From NCBI RefSeq assembly GCF_030053835.1, contig NZ_CP125655.1, positions 2,294,001-2,358,000 of the forward strand: a stretch of DNA of 64,000 nt, in the 5' to 3' direction. The notes beneath the pieces are model-generated. The model did not search any database and was not told the DNA's origin. It was given only the letters and a program-made list of their open reading frames with translations. The DNA is from Cellulomonas sp. ES6. GTDB lineage: Bacteria > Actinomycetota > Actinomycetes > Actinomycetales > Cellulomonadaceae. Both the position numbers and the translations under genes were made by a program. Of this stretch, positions 47,312 through 55,713 are shown in pieces; position 1 is the first letter of the stretch; each line of letters begins with the position of its first letter.

Positions 47312-47327
47312 CACCACCGCCGACGCG

Positions 47328-47696
47328 GTGCTGCCCGCCGCGCACCGGATGCGACGGTCCGCCGACTTCGCGCGGGCCGTCCGCAACGGAGCACGTGCCG
47401 GGCGGAACACGCTCGTGGTGCACCTCGTGACGCGAACCGACCCCGGACCTGGTCCGGCGGTCGGTTTCGTCGTGTCCAAGGGGGTGGGCAACGCCGTGAC
47501 CCGGAACCGGGTCAAGCGGCGCCTCCGTGCGCTCACCGCGGAGCGGCTCGACGGGCTGCCCGCCGACGTCGACGTCGTGGTCCGGGCGCTCGCGCCCGCC
47601 GCCGCGGCCGACTACGCGTCGCTCGGGCACGACCTCGACGGTGCCGTGCGCAGCGCGTCGCGGCGGCTGACCGGGCGTGCGGGGGACCGGCGATGA
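47328..47696 (+). CDS. rnpA: Ribonuclease P protein component
   Basis: 122 residues from GTG ([20 protein letters not shown]), the conserved start of actinobacterial RnpA; a longer upstream frame inside rpmH is rejected. The RNR motif region is clear: [20 protein letters not shown]. It binds the RNase P RNA and assists tRNA 5' processing. It begins 16 bases after rpmH with no strong ribosome binding site, so coupling is probable, and overlaps yidD by four bases (ATGA). Confidence 0.95.
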   Translation: MLPAAHRMRRSADFARAVRNGARAGRNTLVVHLVTRTDPGPGPAVGFVVSKGVGNAVTRNRVKRRLRALTAERLDGLPADVDVVVRALAPAAAADYASLGHDLDGAVRSASRRLTGRAGDRR

Positions 47697-48040
47697 CCTC
47701 GTCAGCCCCGCCCGTGCCCGGGTCCGCCCGTCCCGCGTCCCGTGCGCTCGCCCGCGCGGCGCGAGCCGTGGTGCGCGCTCCGCGGCGCCTGCTCGTGCTG
47801 CTGATCCGCGTCTACCAGCGGTTCCTGTCGCCGCTCACCCCGCCGACCTGCCGGTTCTACCCGTCGTGCTCCGCGTACGCCGTGATCGCCCTCGAGCGGC
47901 ACGGCGTCCTCAAGGGCACGCGGCTGGCGGTCTGGCGGATCCTGCGCTGCAACCCGTGGAACCCGGGCGGCGTCGACGACGTTCCACCGGCGGGGTCGCA
48001 CCGTCGACACCCGCACGGCGCGGTCGCCTCCGCGCACTGA
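47693..48040 (+). CDS. yidD: YidD membrane protein insertion efficiency factor
   Basis: 115 residues. An amphipathic N-terminus ([20 protein letters not shown]) precedes the family signature with three cysteines, [20 protein letters not shown] and [16 protein letters not shown]. YidD helps YidC-dependent insertion, acting at the inner face of the membrane. It overlaps rnpA and lies 19 bases before yidC. The N-terminal extension (about 30 residues) and His-rich tail are variable in the family. Confidence 0.95.
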   Translation: MTSSAPPVPGSARPASRALARAARAVVRAPRRLLVLLIRVYQRFLSPLTPPTCRFYPSCSAYAVIALERHGVLKGTRLAVWRILRCNPWNPGGVDDVPPAGSHRRHPHGAVASAH

Positions 48041-48059
48041 TCACCTGGAGAGTTCCCCG

Positions 48060-49301
48060 ATGAGCTGGTTCGACGGCCTGCTGTACCCGATCATGGTCGT
48101 GGTCGCCTGGATCATGGTCCAGTTCCACTCGTTCTTCGACTGGATCGGGCTCGACCCGGCGGGCGGGACGGCGTGGGCGCTGTCGATCGTCGGCCTCGTG
48201 ATCGTCATGCGGATCATCCTGATCCCGCTGTTCTTCAAGCAGATCAAGGCGTCCCGCGGCATGCAGATGCTCGCGCCGGACATGAAGAAGATCCAGGCGA
48301 AGTACAAGGGCAAGACCGACCCGGCGTCCCGTGAGGCCATGAGCCGCGAGACGATGGAGCTGTACCGCAAGCACGGCACCAACCCGTTCTCGTCCTGCCT
48401 GCCGATCCTGGCCCAGTCGCCGATCTTCTTCGCGCTGTTCCGCGTGCTGAACTCGCTGCCGCAGCTCGCCGCCGGGGACTACCCGCGCGCCAACCTCGGC
48501 CCGCTGAACCAGCAGCTGGCGGCCCAGGCCGAGAGCGCGACGATCCTCGGCGCTCCGCTGTCGGCGACCTTCATGAACGCGACGCAGTTCGGCGACGCGG
48601 CCACGAACGTGCGGATCGTCACCATCCTGCTGGTGGTCGCGATGTCGCTGACCACGTTCACCACGCAGCGCCAGCTCACGATGAAGAACATGCCGCCGGC
48701 CGCCCTCGAGGGCCCGATGGCGCAGCAGCAGAAGCTGCTCATGTACGTCTTCCCGCTGATCTTCGCCTTCTCGGGCGTGAACTTCCCGATCGGTGTGCTG
48801 ATCTACTGGACCACCACGAACCTGTGGTCGATGGGCCAGCAGTTCTACACGATCCGTCGCATGCCGGCGCCGGGCTCGCAGGCCGAGGCGGCCCTCAAGG
48901 CGCGCCAGGCCAAGCGGGCGGCCGCCAAGGGCGTGTCGATCGAGGAGGACGGCGACGTCCTCACGATCGAGGAGCGCCCCGTCAGCGGTCAGCGCCAGCA
49001 GCCCGTGCGCAAGGACCGCGCGAAGAAGCGGCCCGCGGCCGGAGGCACCGCGCCTCGCCCGACGGTGACGCCGTCGGCCGGTGCGGGCACCACGTCCGGT
49101 GGCAGCCCGGCGCGGCCGGCCGGTGCGAAGGCCTCGGGTGCGGGCACGGCCGGCGGCGCCGGCACCGCGCCTGCGGCGAAGAAGAAGCGCACGGGCTCCG
49201 GCGGGTCCGGTAGCAAGGGCGGCACGGCCGCGGGTGGCAAGGGCTCGCCGTCGACCGGCGCGTCCGGGTCCGCCCGCCCCGACGGCTCGACCGACGACTG
49301 A
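48060..49301 (+). CDS. yidC: YidC/Oxa1 membrane protein insertase
   Basis: 413 residues. The Oxa1-like core (about 1-280) has helices near 8-28, 40-60, 110-130 and two at 200-265, with GGTAWALSIVGLVIVMRIIL, the KQIKASRGMQ region, NPFSSCLPILAQSPIFFAL and FPIGVLIYWTTTNLWSMGQQ. The large periplasmic domain of Gram-negative YidC is absent, as expected. The C-terminus is a long Lys/Ala/Gly-rich tail probably binding ribosomes. It inserts membrane proteins with or without SecYEG. Sits between yidD and jag. Confidence 0.97.
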   Translation: MSWFDGLLYPIMVVVAWIMVQFHSFFDWIGLDPAGGTAWALSIVGLVIVMRIILIPLFFKQIKASRGMQMLAPDMKKIQAKYKGKTDPASREAMSRETMELYRKHGTNPFSSCLPILAQSPIFFALFRVLNSLPQLAAGDYPRANLGPLNQQLAAQAESATILGAPLSATFMNATQFGDAATNVRIVTILLVVAMSLTTFTTQRQLTMKNMPPAALEGPMAQQQKLLMYVFPLIFAFSGVNFPIGVLIYWTTTNLWSMGQQFYTIRRMPAPGSQAEAALKARQAKRAAAKGVSIEEDGDVLTIEERPVSGQRQQPVRKDRAKKRPAAGGTAPRPTVTPSAGAGTTSGGSPARPAGAKASGAGTAGGAGTAPAAKKKRTGSGGSGSKGGTAAGGKGSPSTGASGSARPDGSTDD

Positions 49302-49346
49302 GACCTCGCGCCCCCGGCGCGCCCCTGTCCCCAGCAAGGAGCTGAC

Positions 49347-49859
49347 ATGACGACACCCACCGACGCCCCCGACGAGGCCGGCGCGGGCTCGCGCCTCGAG
49401 GAGGAGGGCGAGATCGCCGCCGACTACCTCGAGGAGCTGCTGGACATCGCCGACCTCGACGGCGACATCGACATCGACGTCGACCACGGCCGTGCGGCGG
49501 TGGAGATCGTGGCCGAGGAGGGCGGCGAGCGCGCACTGCGCCGCCTCGTGGGCCAGGACGGCGAGGTGCTGGACGCGCTGCAGGAGCTGACGCGGCTCGC
49601 GGTGCAGGCGAAGACCGGCGACCGGAGCCGGCTCATGCTCGACATCGCCGGCTACCGTGCAGCGCGCAAGGCCGAGCTCGTCACCGTCGCCGAGCGGGCC
49701 ATCGCGGAGGTGCGGGAGAGCGGCGCCCCGGTGTCGCTCGAGCCGATGAACCCGTTCGAGCGCAAGGTCGTGCACGACGCGGTCGCCGCCGCGGGCCTCA
49801 CGTCCGACTCGGAGGGCGTCGAGCCGGCGCGGTACGTGGTGGTCAAGCCCGCGGAGTGA
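49347..49859 (+). CDS. jag: KhpB/Jag RNA-binding protein (KH-R3H)
   Basis: 170 residues. An acidic N-terminus (EEEGEIAADYLEELLDIADL) precedes a KH domain (about 40-100, VGQDGEVLDALQELTRLAVQ) and an R3H domain (about 105-165, VSLEPMNPFERKVVHDAVAA). KhpB/Jag binds RNA and affects envelope growth. It ends the yidC operon at a hairpin. In most actinobacteria rsmG follows immediately; here rsmG lies 2.87 kb away beyond a gene-poor stretch. Confidence 0.95.
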   Translation: MTTPTDAPDEAGAGSRLEEEGEIAADYLEELLDIADLDGDIDIDVDHGRAAVEIVAEEGGERALRRLVGQDGEVLDALQELTRLAVQAKTGDRSRLMLDIAGYRAARKAELVTVAERAIAEVRESGAPVSLEPMNPFERKVVHDAVAAAGLTSDSEGVEPARYVVVKPAE

Positions 49860-49908
49860 GCGCGATCGGACCCGGCGCGGCAGCGGTCGGAGTTCGTCAG
49901 GAAGCGAT

Positions 49909-49940
49909 GAGAGGCCGGTCCCGTTCGGGATCGGCCTCTC
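49909..49940 (+). terminator. Hairpin terminator after jag
   Basis: GAGAGGCCGGTCCC (49909-49922) pairs with GGGATCGGCCTCTC (49927-49940) around GTTC; one G-T pair in 14. It ends the rpmH-jag unit. Confidence 0.85.
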
Positions 49941-50508
49941 GTGCGTCCTCGCGGCACGCTCTCAGAGGCTCTGGACGAAGCGCTGATTCGGGACTTCGAG
50001 TGGCGGCATGTGTGTGCGCGGCGGGTTTCGGTCATGTCCAGCGGTCCGGCTCCTGAGCCCGGTCGGGGCGCGTGGTCGGGTGCGGGGGCGCCGTCCGGCG
50101 CGTGCGCGTCGCTCCGAGGCGGGCACTGAGGCGCCGGCGGGATCGGTGGGGGCGGGCGGCCGGTGGAACGCAGACCTGTTGCGCTGTTCGCGCGGGTCGT
50201 CGGTCGAGGCAGCTGTGCGGGAGCTGCGGAGCCGGTCAGGGTGCCTGTGTGGAGATCGACTGCTGGCATCGAGGTCGACGGGCGGAGACCGCTGGCGCTG
50301 GCACACATGCCGGTGCGACTCCGTCTTGTCATCGCCGACCTCGCGTGCTCGGGGGAGGCCGCGGGTGATTCGCCGCTCGGCAGGGATGCGTCCCGCCGGG
50401 GAGACGTCGACCGCTCGGTGGGCTGCACCTGCGGTCCTCTCCTGCTTGCCACGGTGGCGGGCTTGTGACGGAGGGCGAGCTTGACGCCTCTCTCGCAGAG
50501 TGGCCCGC

Positions 50509-50524
50509 TGTTCCACGTGAAACC
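50509..50524. other. parS: parS site 1
   Basis: TGTTCCACGTGAAACC; one end base off the ParB consensus TGTTNCACGTGAAACA. First of six in the jag-rsmG gap. Confidence 0.85.
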
Positions 50525-50695
50525 GGCGTGCGTGCCTCACGGAGCGCCGTCCGCGGAACGGCTCAGGCTCCCGAACCGCAGTGGGTGCCCGGGCGGGCGT
50601 CGCCACGAGGCATCGATTGAGAGCGTGTCGGGTGCCCGGCCGGATAGCCATGTCGCGGATCGGTGCCCTCTGGGTCGCCACTGCGGGGTCGTGGT

Positions 50696-50711
50696 CGTTC
50701 CACGCGAAACA
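50696..50711. other. parS: parS site 2 (degenerate)
   Basis: CGTTCCACGCGAAACA; two changes from consensus, including the central CACGTG core (CACGCG). Likely weaker. Confidence 0.6.
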
Positions 50712-50766
50712 CGAGCTCTGCGACGGCTCGCTCACGCCGACGCCGACGTGGCGCCTCTGACCGCGC

Positions 50767-50782
50767 CGTTCCACGTGAAACT
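50767..50782. other. parS: parS site 3
   Basis: CGTTCCACGTGAAACT; core and both arms match, only the end bases differ from consensus. Confidence 0.8.
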
Positions 50783-51102
50783 GGACCCGAGCGAACGTGG
50801 CGGAGTGTGATGCCGCGATGGCGTGAAGTCGCTCGGACGGCAGGAGCGGAAGGTCCTTGCGAGACGCACGCGACGGGGCGCCAACCACGAAGCGATGACG
50901 GCGGCGGCGTGGGGGCCGAGACATCAGGGGGCGGAGCCACGCGAACGGGCGAGGGCTCGTGAGGCGCGAGGGCGCACAACCTCGAGCGTCCACCGCGGTG
51001 CCGGCCTGCCGCCCAGCGACGGCGGACGTACTGAGGACGGAGTCGACGTCTGCGCCGGAGGACCCCCGCGACCAGGGCGCACCCGACGACCAGGAGATGC
51101 CC

Positions 51103-51282
51103 CACGAACCGGTGGGGCAGGTCGAGGCCGTGGTGTCGGATGAGCCGGTGGTGCTGGGAGAAGGGGTGGTACGTCACGAGCCGGTGGTGCGGCACGAGCC
51201 GGTGGTGCTGAGCGAGGCGGTGGTGCGGCCTGAACCGGTGGTGGCGGACCACGTAGTGGTGCCGCACGGGCCCGAGCGGCCG
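51103..51282 (+). repeat. 18-bp tandem repeat block A (degenerate, ten units)
   Basis: Ten consecutive 18-base units starting at 51103; best copies read CACGAGCCGGTGGTGCKG. In the + frame beginning at 51103 they encode degenerate hexapeptides such as HEPVVR and HEPVVL with Glu kept by both GAA and GAG. The units share their CACGARCYGGTGG core with block B. Confidence 0.85.
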
Positions 51283-51401
51283 CACGGTTGGGCCCTGAGC
51301 GAGGCGCGAGAGCAGAGCCGCACCTGCCCGGCTGCGGGGGAAGAGAGCGTGCACCGGGCGAGGAATGAACCGGAGTTCGGATGCCGCGCGGGCCGGACCT
51401 G

Positions 51402-51653
51402 CCACATGGCCCGGGGACACCCCACGGACCGGGGACACCCCACGGACCGGTGGCGCCCCACGAACTGGTGGCGCCCCACGAACTGGTGGCGCCCCACGAA
51501 CTGGTGGCGCCCCACGAACTGGTGGCGCCCCACGAACTGGTGGCGCCCCACGAACTGGTGGCGCCCCACGAACTGGTGGCGCCCCACGAACTGGTGGCGC
51601 CCCACGAACTGGAGGTGCCCCACGAACTGGAGGTGCCCCACGAATCGGAGGCG
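51402..51653 (+). repeat. 18-bp tandem repeat block B (fourteen units, eight identical)
   Basis: Fourteen contiguous 18-base units; eight in a row (51456-51599) are identical, CCCCACGAACTGGTGGCG. Flanking units diverge on both sides (CGGACC on the left, GGAGGTG on the right), the pattern of a minisatellite homogenised in its middle. All six frames are open through it. The array is out of register with block A by two bases modulo three. Confidence 0.95.
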
Positions 51654-51896
51654 TCCCCATGTCGGAGAGGCGCCATGCGGTAGAGGCCGAACCGGGTGCG
51701 CGCCCATGCCGCCGGCCCGGACCGCGTTCCGCGGAGGTGGGGGAGGGGGCCTGCCCATCGAGAGGAGACAGATCGTGGTCTGCGCGCACGCCGCGAAGGT
51801 CGGTTGGCCGGTGCCTCGTGCGAGCGGGGTGCCGCTGCGGCGGGACGCGACGCCGAATCCAGCGTGTGGCCGGGCCCGCGACCGAGCGTCGGGGAC

Positions 51897-51912
51897 TGTT
51901 CCACGTGAAACA
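51897..51912. other. parS: parS site 4
   Basis: TGTTCCACGTGAAACA, an exact match to TGTTNCACGTGAAACA; the best copy in the cluster. Confidence 0.93.
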
Positions 51913-52002
51913 GCGCGCAGCATCCGGCCTCGCCACCGTCGCCGCCGAGCGGGTCCCTGACCGGACGTCGGTGTGATCGCGCAGCTGTCGTGCTGGCTCC
52001 CA

Positions 52003-52018
52003 CGTTCCACGTGAAACC
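52003..52018. other. parS: parS site 5
   Basis: CGTTCCACGTGAAACC; end bases differ from consensus, core intact. Confidence 0.8.
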
Positions 52019-52218
52019 ACCGCTGTAGGCCGGTCATGGAGCGTGCTCGGACGACGCACGAAGGGCGCGGGTTGTCGGTGCGGGGTCTCACTCGCATGCA
52101 CGCGCACCCCTCCCGGTGGCGACCGGCCTCAGACGTGCCCGGCAGTCGACGCGACGAGCGCCGCCCCGCGGCCAGGACTCGGCCGCCGGGAGGTTCGGCG
52201 ACCGGGAGACCGGGAGGA

Positions 52219-52347
52219 CCGGCGACGGGAGGACCCGTGACCGGGAGGACCCGTGACCGGGAGGAGCCGTGACCGGGAGAGTCCGCGACCGGGAGAACCC
52301 ACGGTCGAGAGGACCGGCCAAGGGGAGAAACCCGCGGCTATGAGAAC
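52219..52347 (+). repeat. 16-bp tandem repeat block C
   Basis: About eight units of 16 bases (the last is 17); the cleanest, CCGTGACCGGGAGGAC, is at 52235-52250, repeated with one change at 52251-52266, and units decay to the right. A partial continuation lies to the left (from about 52185). Unrelated in sequence to the 18-bp blocks. Confidence 0.85.
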
Positions 52348-52603
52348 CCGTGGCCGAAGCCGCCAGCAGCCGCGTCACCGCGCGGCCGCGGCGACCCCGA
52401 TCAGGCGTTGGCCGCCGTGCGTGAGCGGTGACGGACGGGCAGGGTGATCCCGGATGACGGCTGACACCGCCCGGCCTGGACCTCGACCCCCCGAAGATCG
52501 CCGGGGCCGCAGCCTCCGACGGGGCAGGACTCGTGCCGATGGTCGCGAGGGTCGCGCGGCACACGAGGCACGCAGGGCGCCCGAACGAGGCGCGTCTCGG
52601 CTT

Positions 52604-52619
52604 GGTTCCACGTGGAACA
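52604..52619. other. parS: parS site 6
   Basis: GGTTCCACGTGGAACA; a perfect inner palindrome GTTCCACGTGGAAC, with two changes from the consensus. Confidence 0.75.
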
Positions 52620-52730
52620 TCGCCACGCGCGGCCGGTCGACCCCGCGCGGCGCGGTACGGTAGAACGTCCCTGCGCGCCGAGTCATCAGCACCCGCGCAA
52701 CCCACCGCGAGACCGTCCCTGGGGAGTCCT

Positions 52731-53531
52731 GTGCGGCCTGAGTCGGCACCTGCGCCCGACGAGCGAACCGAGCGCGCCGACGCGTCGGTGAGCCGGACGG
52801 CCGAGCCGGACGAGCAGCGCGACCCTCTCGCCGGCGATCCCCGTCTGCCTGTGCTGTTCGGCGGCGGCTGGCCGGCCGTCGAGCGGTTCCACTCGATGCT
52901 CCAGGACGACGGCGTCCTGCGCGGGCTGGTCGGGCCTCGGGAGGTCTCGCGCCTCTGGGAGCGTCACCTGGTCAACTCGGCGGCGGTCGTCGCCTTCCTC
53001 CCGGAGCGCGGCCGCATCGTGGACGTGGGCAGCGGAGCCGGCCTGCCGGGCGTGGTGGTCGCGGCGATGCGACCGGGCGCCGAGGTGGTCCTGCTCGAGC
53101 CCATGGAGCGCCGGGTCGACTGGCTGACGGAGGTCGTCGAGCGGCTCGGCCTCGGCAACGTCCAGGTGCTGCGGGGACGGGCGGAGGACGTCGGCGCGCT
53201 CGAGGCGGACGCCGTCACCGCCCGCGCGGTGGCGGCGCTGGAGAGGCTCTACGGGTGGACCCTGCCGCTCCTGCGGGTGGGCGGGCGCCTCGTCGCGCTC
53301 AAGGGCAGCCGGGCGCAGGCCGAGGTGGACGCCGCGGCGGAGATCGGACGCAGGCTCGGGGGAGGAGTGCCCGAGGTCCTGGTCGCCCCGACGCTGCCGG
53401 GCCTGGACCCGACGACAGTGGTCGTCGTCGAGAAGGCGGGTCCGGGCGAGCCCGCTGCCGGCCGTGTTTCACGTGGAACAGAGAGCAAGTCGCGGCAGTC
53501 GCGCCGCGCGGCGAAGGGACAGCGCCGGTGA
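52731..53531 (+). CDS. rsmG: 16S rRNA (guanine-N7)-methyltransferase RsmG
   Basis: 266 residues from a GTG with GGGGAG four bases upstream; the longer frame from 52533 has no homology. The core has LPVLFGGGWPAVERFHSML, RLWERHLVNSAAVV and the SAM-binding VDVGSGAGLPGVVVAAMRP, then VLLEPMERRVDWLTEVV. It methylates G527 of 16S rRNA. A parS site (53465-53480) lies inside its last codons. The stop overlaps the parA GTG (GTGA). The C-terminal Arg/Ser/Lys tail is non-conserved. Confidence 0.95.
   Translation: MRPESAPAPDERTERADASVSRTAEPDEQRDPLAGDPRLPVLFGGGWPAVERFHSMLQDDGVLRGLVGPREVSRLWERHLVNSAAVVAFLPERGRIVDVGSGAGLPGVVVAAMRPGAEVVLLEPMERRVDWLTEVVERLGLGNVQVLRGRAEDVGALEADAVTARAVAALERLYGWTLPLLRVGGRLVALKGSRAQAEVDAAAEIGRRLGGGVPEVLVAPTLPGLDPTTVVVVEKAGPGEPAAGRVSRGTESKSRQSRRAAKGQRR
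53465..53480. other. parS: parS site 7, inside rsmG
   Basis: TGTTTCACGTGGAACA; one change from consensus, within the non-conserved C-terminal codons of rsmG and 48 bases before the parA stop-start overlap. Confidence 0.85.
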
Positions 53532-54514
53532 CGACCGAACCCGGACCGTGGCGGGACGACGCGGAGGAGCGGCGCCGAGCGGCGCTGATCGAGAGCCTCC
53601 CGCCGGCTGACGAGGACACCCCGCTGATGGCCGAGCTCCGACAGGACGCCCGCCGCCGCATCGAGCTCCGCGGCCGGGTGTTCAGCAAGCCGGACCGGAC
53701 GCGCGTCATCACCATCGCCAACCAGAAGGGTGGCGTCGGCAAGACCACGACCACGGTCAACCTTGCCGCGGCCCTCGCCCAGGGCGGCCTCCACGTGCTG
53801 GTCATCGACAACGACCCGCAGGGGAACGCGTCGACGGCGCTCGGCGTCGACCACCACGCCGGCGTGACCTCGGTGTACGACGTGCTCGTCGACGGGGCGC
53901 CCCTCGAGACCGCGGTCCACCCCAGCCCCGACGTGTCCCGCCTGTGGTGCGTACCGGCGACGATCGACCTGTCGGGTGCCGAGATCGAGCTCGTCTCCAT
54001 GGTGGCCCGTGAGACCCGGCTGCGCTCGGCGCTGTCGACCTACCTGCAGCAGCGCGAGGAGCGGGGCGAACCGCGCATCGACTACGTGCTCGTCGACTGC
54101 CCGCCGAGCCTCGGCCTGCTCACGGTGAACGCCTTCGTCGTGGCGGACGAGGTGCTGATCCCCATCCAGTGCGAGTACTACGCGCTGGAGGGCCTGAGCC
54201 AGCTCCTGAAGTCCATCGAGCTGATCCAGGCGCACCTGAACCCGGGACTCCACGTCTCGACCATCCTGCTCACCATGTACGACAGCCGGACGAACCTCGC
54301 CCAGCAGGTGGCGCAGGAGGTCCGTGAGCACTTCCCGCAGCAGACGCTGCGGACCACCGTCCCGCGATCGGTGCGCGTCTCCGAGGCGCCCTCCTACGGG
54401 CAGACGGTCCTGACATACGATCCGGGCTCGAGCGGTGCGCTCGCCTACCTGGAGGCAGCACGAGAGCTCGCCGAGCGCGGGAGCACCGCGGCCGGGACGA
54501 AGGAGGACGCGTGA
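53528..54514 (+). CDS. parA: ParA chromosome-partitioning ATPase
   Basis: 328 residues. A disordered N-terminus of about 55 residues precedes the deviant Walker [10 protein letters not shown] (67-75), with [29 protein letters not shown] (Walker B) and the nucleoid-binding region. ParA dimers on the nucleoid pull ParB-parS complexes apart. The GTG start overlaps rsmG and the stop overlaps parB. Next to the parS cluster, as expected for an origin-proximal par locus. Confidence 0.97.
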   Translation: MTTEPGPWRDDAEERRRAALIESLPPADEDTPLMAELRQDARRRIELRGRVFSKPDRTRVITIANQKGGVGKTTTTVNLAAALAQGGLHVLVIDNDPQGNASTALGVDHHAGVTSVYDVLVDGAPLETAVHPSPDVSRLWCVPATIDLSGAEIELVSMVARETRLRSALSTYLQQREERGEPRIDYVLVDCPPSLGLLTVNAFVVADEVLIPIQCEYYALEGLSQLLKSIELIQAHLNPGLHVSTILLTMYDSRTNLAQQVAQEVREHFPQQTLRTTVPRSVRVSEAPSYGQTVLTYDPGSSGALAYLEAARELAERGSTAAGTKEDA

Positions 54515-55677
54515 GCGAGAAGCGACGGGGGCTCGGGCGCGGTCTGGGTGCCCTGATCCCGACCGGCCAGGAGACGCGCAGCACGGACGGCGGGAGCAGG
54601 CCGGTCGACGTGTTCTTCCCCGACCGGTCCGGCGAGCGGCCCGTTCACGAGGGTGACAACGCTCTGACCAGCGACGATACGACCTCCGACGCGGCCGCAG
54701 CCTCGGGTGCGCCGGCTCAGGCGGACCCGCGGACGGGGGCCGAGCAGGGGTCGAGTGCATCCTCGGACGGGGCGGACGTCGCCGCCGCCGCGGGCGGTCC
54801 GGACCCGGCGGCCCCCGCGCCGCAGGACGCATCCGACGACACCGACGGGCTGCTCCCGGTCCCGGGCGCGACCTTCGCGGAGCTGCCCGTCGGCGCCATC
54901 AGCCCCAACCCGAAGCAGCCCCGCACGGTCTTCGACGAGGACGCCCTCGAGGAGCTCGTCGGGTCCATCCGGGAGATCGGCGTGCTGCAGCCGGTCGTCG
55001 TGCGCCCTGTCGGCGACGGCTACGAGCTCATCATGGGGGAGCGGCGCTGGCGCGCGACGCAGGCGGCCGGACTCGACACCATCCCGGCGATCGTGCGCCG
55101 GACGGACGACGAGGACCTGCTGCGCGACGCGCTGCTCGAGAACCTGCACCGCTCGCAGCTCAACCCGCTCGAGGAGGCCGCGGCCTACCAGCAGCTCCTG
55201 GACGACTTCGGGTGCACGCACGACGAGCTGGCGCAGCGCATCCACCGGTCGCGCCCGCAGATCTCCAACACCCTGCGCCTCCTGCGGCTGCCCCCGCTGG
55301 TCCAGCGGCGCGTGGCCGCGGGCGTGCTGTCCGCCGGCCACGCGCGGGCGCTGCTCGGGCTGGGGGACGGCGCGGCCATCGAGCGCCTCGCGCAGCGCAT
55401 CGTCGCCGAGGGGTTGTCCGTCCGTGCCGTCGAGGAGATCGTCGCGCTGGGCGGCGACGGCGCGGGCCGCCGTCAGCGGCAGCAGCCGCGTGCGGGCATC
55501 CGGAACGAGGCCCTCGACGACCTGGCCGGACGGCTCTCCGACCGCTTCGAGACGCGCGTCAAGGTGGACCTCGGGAAGCGGCGCGGTCGGCTCACGGTCG
55601 AGTTCGCGTCGGTGCAGGACCTGAACCGCATCCTCGCGAGCCTGGCACCCGACGACCCGGGCATCTTCCGCGGTTGA
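54511..55677 (+). CDS. parB: ParB chromosome-partitioning CTPase/DNA-binding protein
   Basis: 388 residues. It opens with the ParA-interacting [16 protein letters not shown]; an acidic/Ala-rich linker (about 30-120) follows. The CTP-binding domain has [12 protein letters not shown] and [20 protein letters not shown]; the helix-turn-helix has [20 protein letters not shown], and the C-terminus (about 330-388) is the dimerisation domain. It loads at parS and slides along DNA as a clamp. Overlaps parA by four bases. Ends at a terminator. Confidence 0.97.
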   Translation: MSEKRRGLGRGLGALIPTGQETRSTDGGSRPVDVFFPDRSGERPVHEGDNALTSDDTTSDAAAASGAPAQADPRTGAEQGSSASSDGADVAAAAGGPDPAAPAPQDASDDTDGLLPVPGATFAELPVGAISPNPKQPRTVFDEDALEELVGSIREIGVLQPVVVRPVGDGYELIMGERRWRATQAAGLDTIPAIVRRTDDEDLLRDALLENLHRSQLNPLEEAAAYQQLLDDFGCTHDELAQRIHRSRPQISNTLRLLRLPPLVQRRVAAGVLSAGHARALLGLGDGAAIERLAQRIVAEGLSVRAVEEIVALGGDGAGRRQRQQPRAGIRNEALDDLAGRLSDRFETRVKVDLGKRRGRLTVEFASVQDLNRILASLAPDDPGIFRG

Positions 55678-55683
55678 GTCGCG

Positions 55684-55708
55684 CCGTGCGGGCCCGGAGC
55701 CCGCACGG
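55684..55708. terminator. Bidirectional terminator between parB and ddl
   Basis: A 10-bp perfect stem (CCGTGCGGGC at 55684-55693, complement 55699-55708) with loop CCGGA, between convergent parB and ddl. Confidence 0.8.
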
Positions 55709-55713
55709 ACGGC

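Larger units (their letters stand above)
49941..52730. other. 2.8-kb gene-poor region between jag and rsmG with parS sites and tandem repeats
   Basis: No reading frame here has a convincing start, codon bias or recognisable product; the tandem-repeat blocks keep all six frames open, which produces long spurious frames. What it does contain is six parS-like 16-mers (50509-52619) and three tandem-repeat blocks (51103-51282, 51402-51653, 52219-52347). From 49941 to 50508 nothing else was seen. jag and rsmG are normally adjacent, so this is an insertion or expansion. A centromere-like role for ParB loading is the most economical reading. Confidence 0.7.

Noticed and set aside
50563..52107. Long frames in all six registers across the repeat region, including a 514-codon - frame with VRGAPP repeats
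   Set aside because: 18-bp units with no stop keep every frame open; none has a credible start or product.
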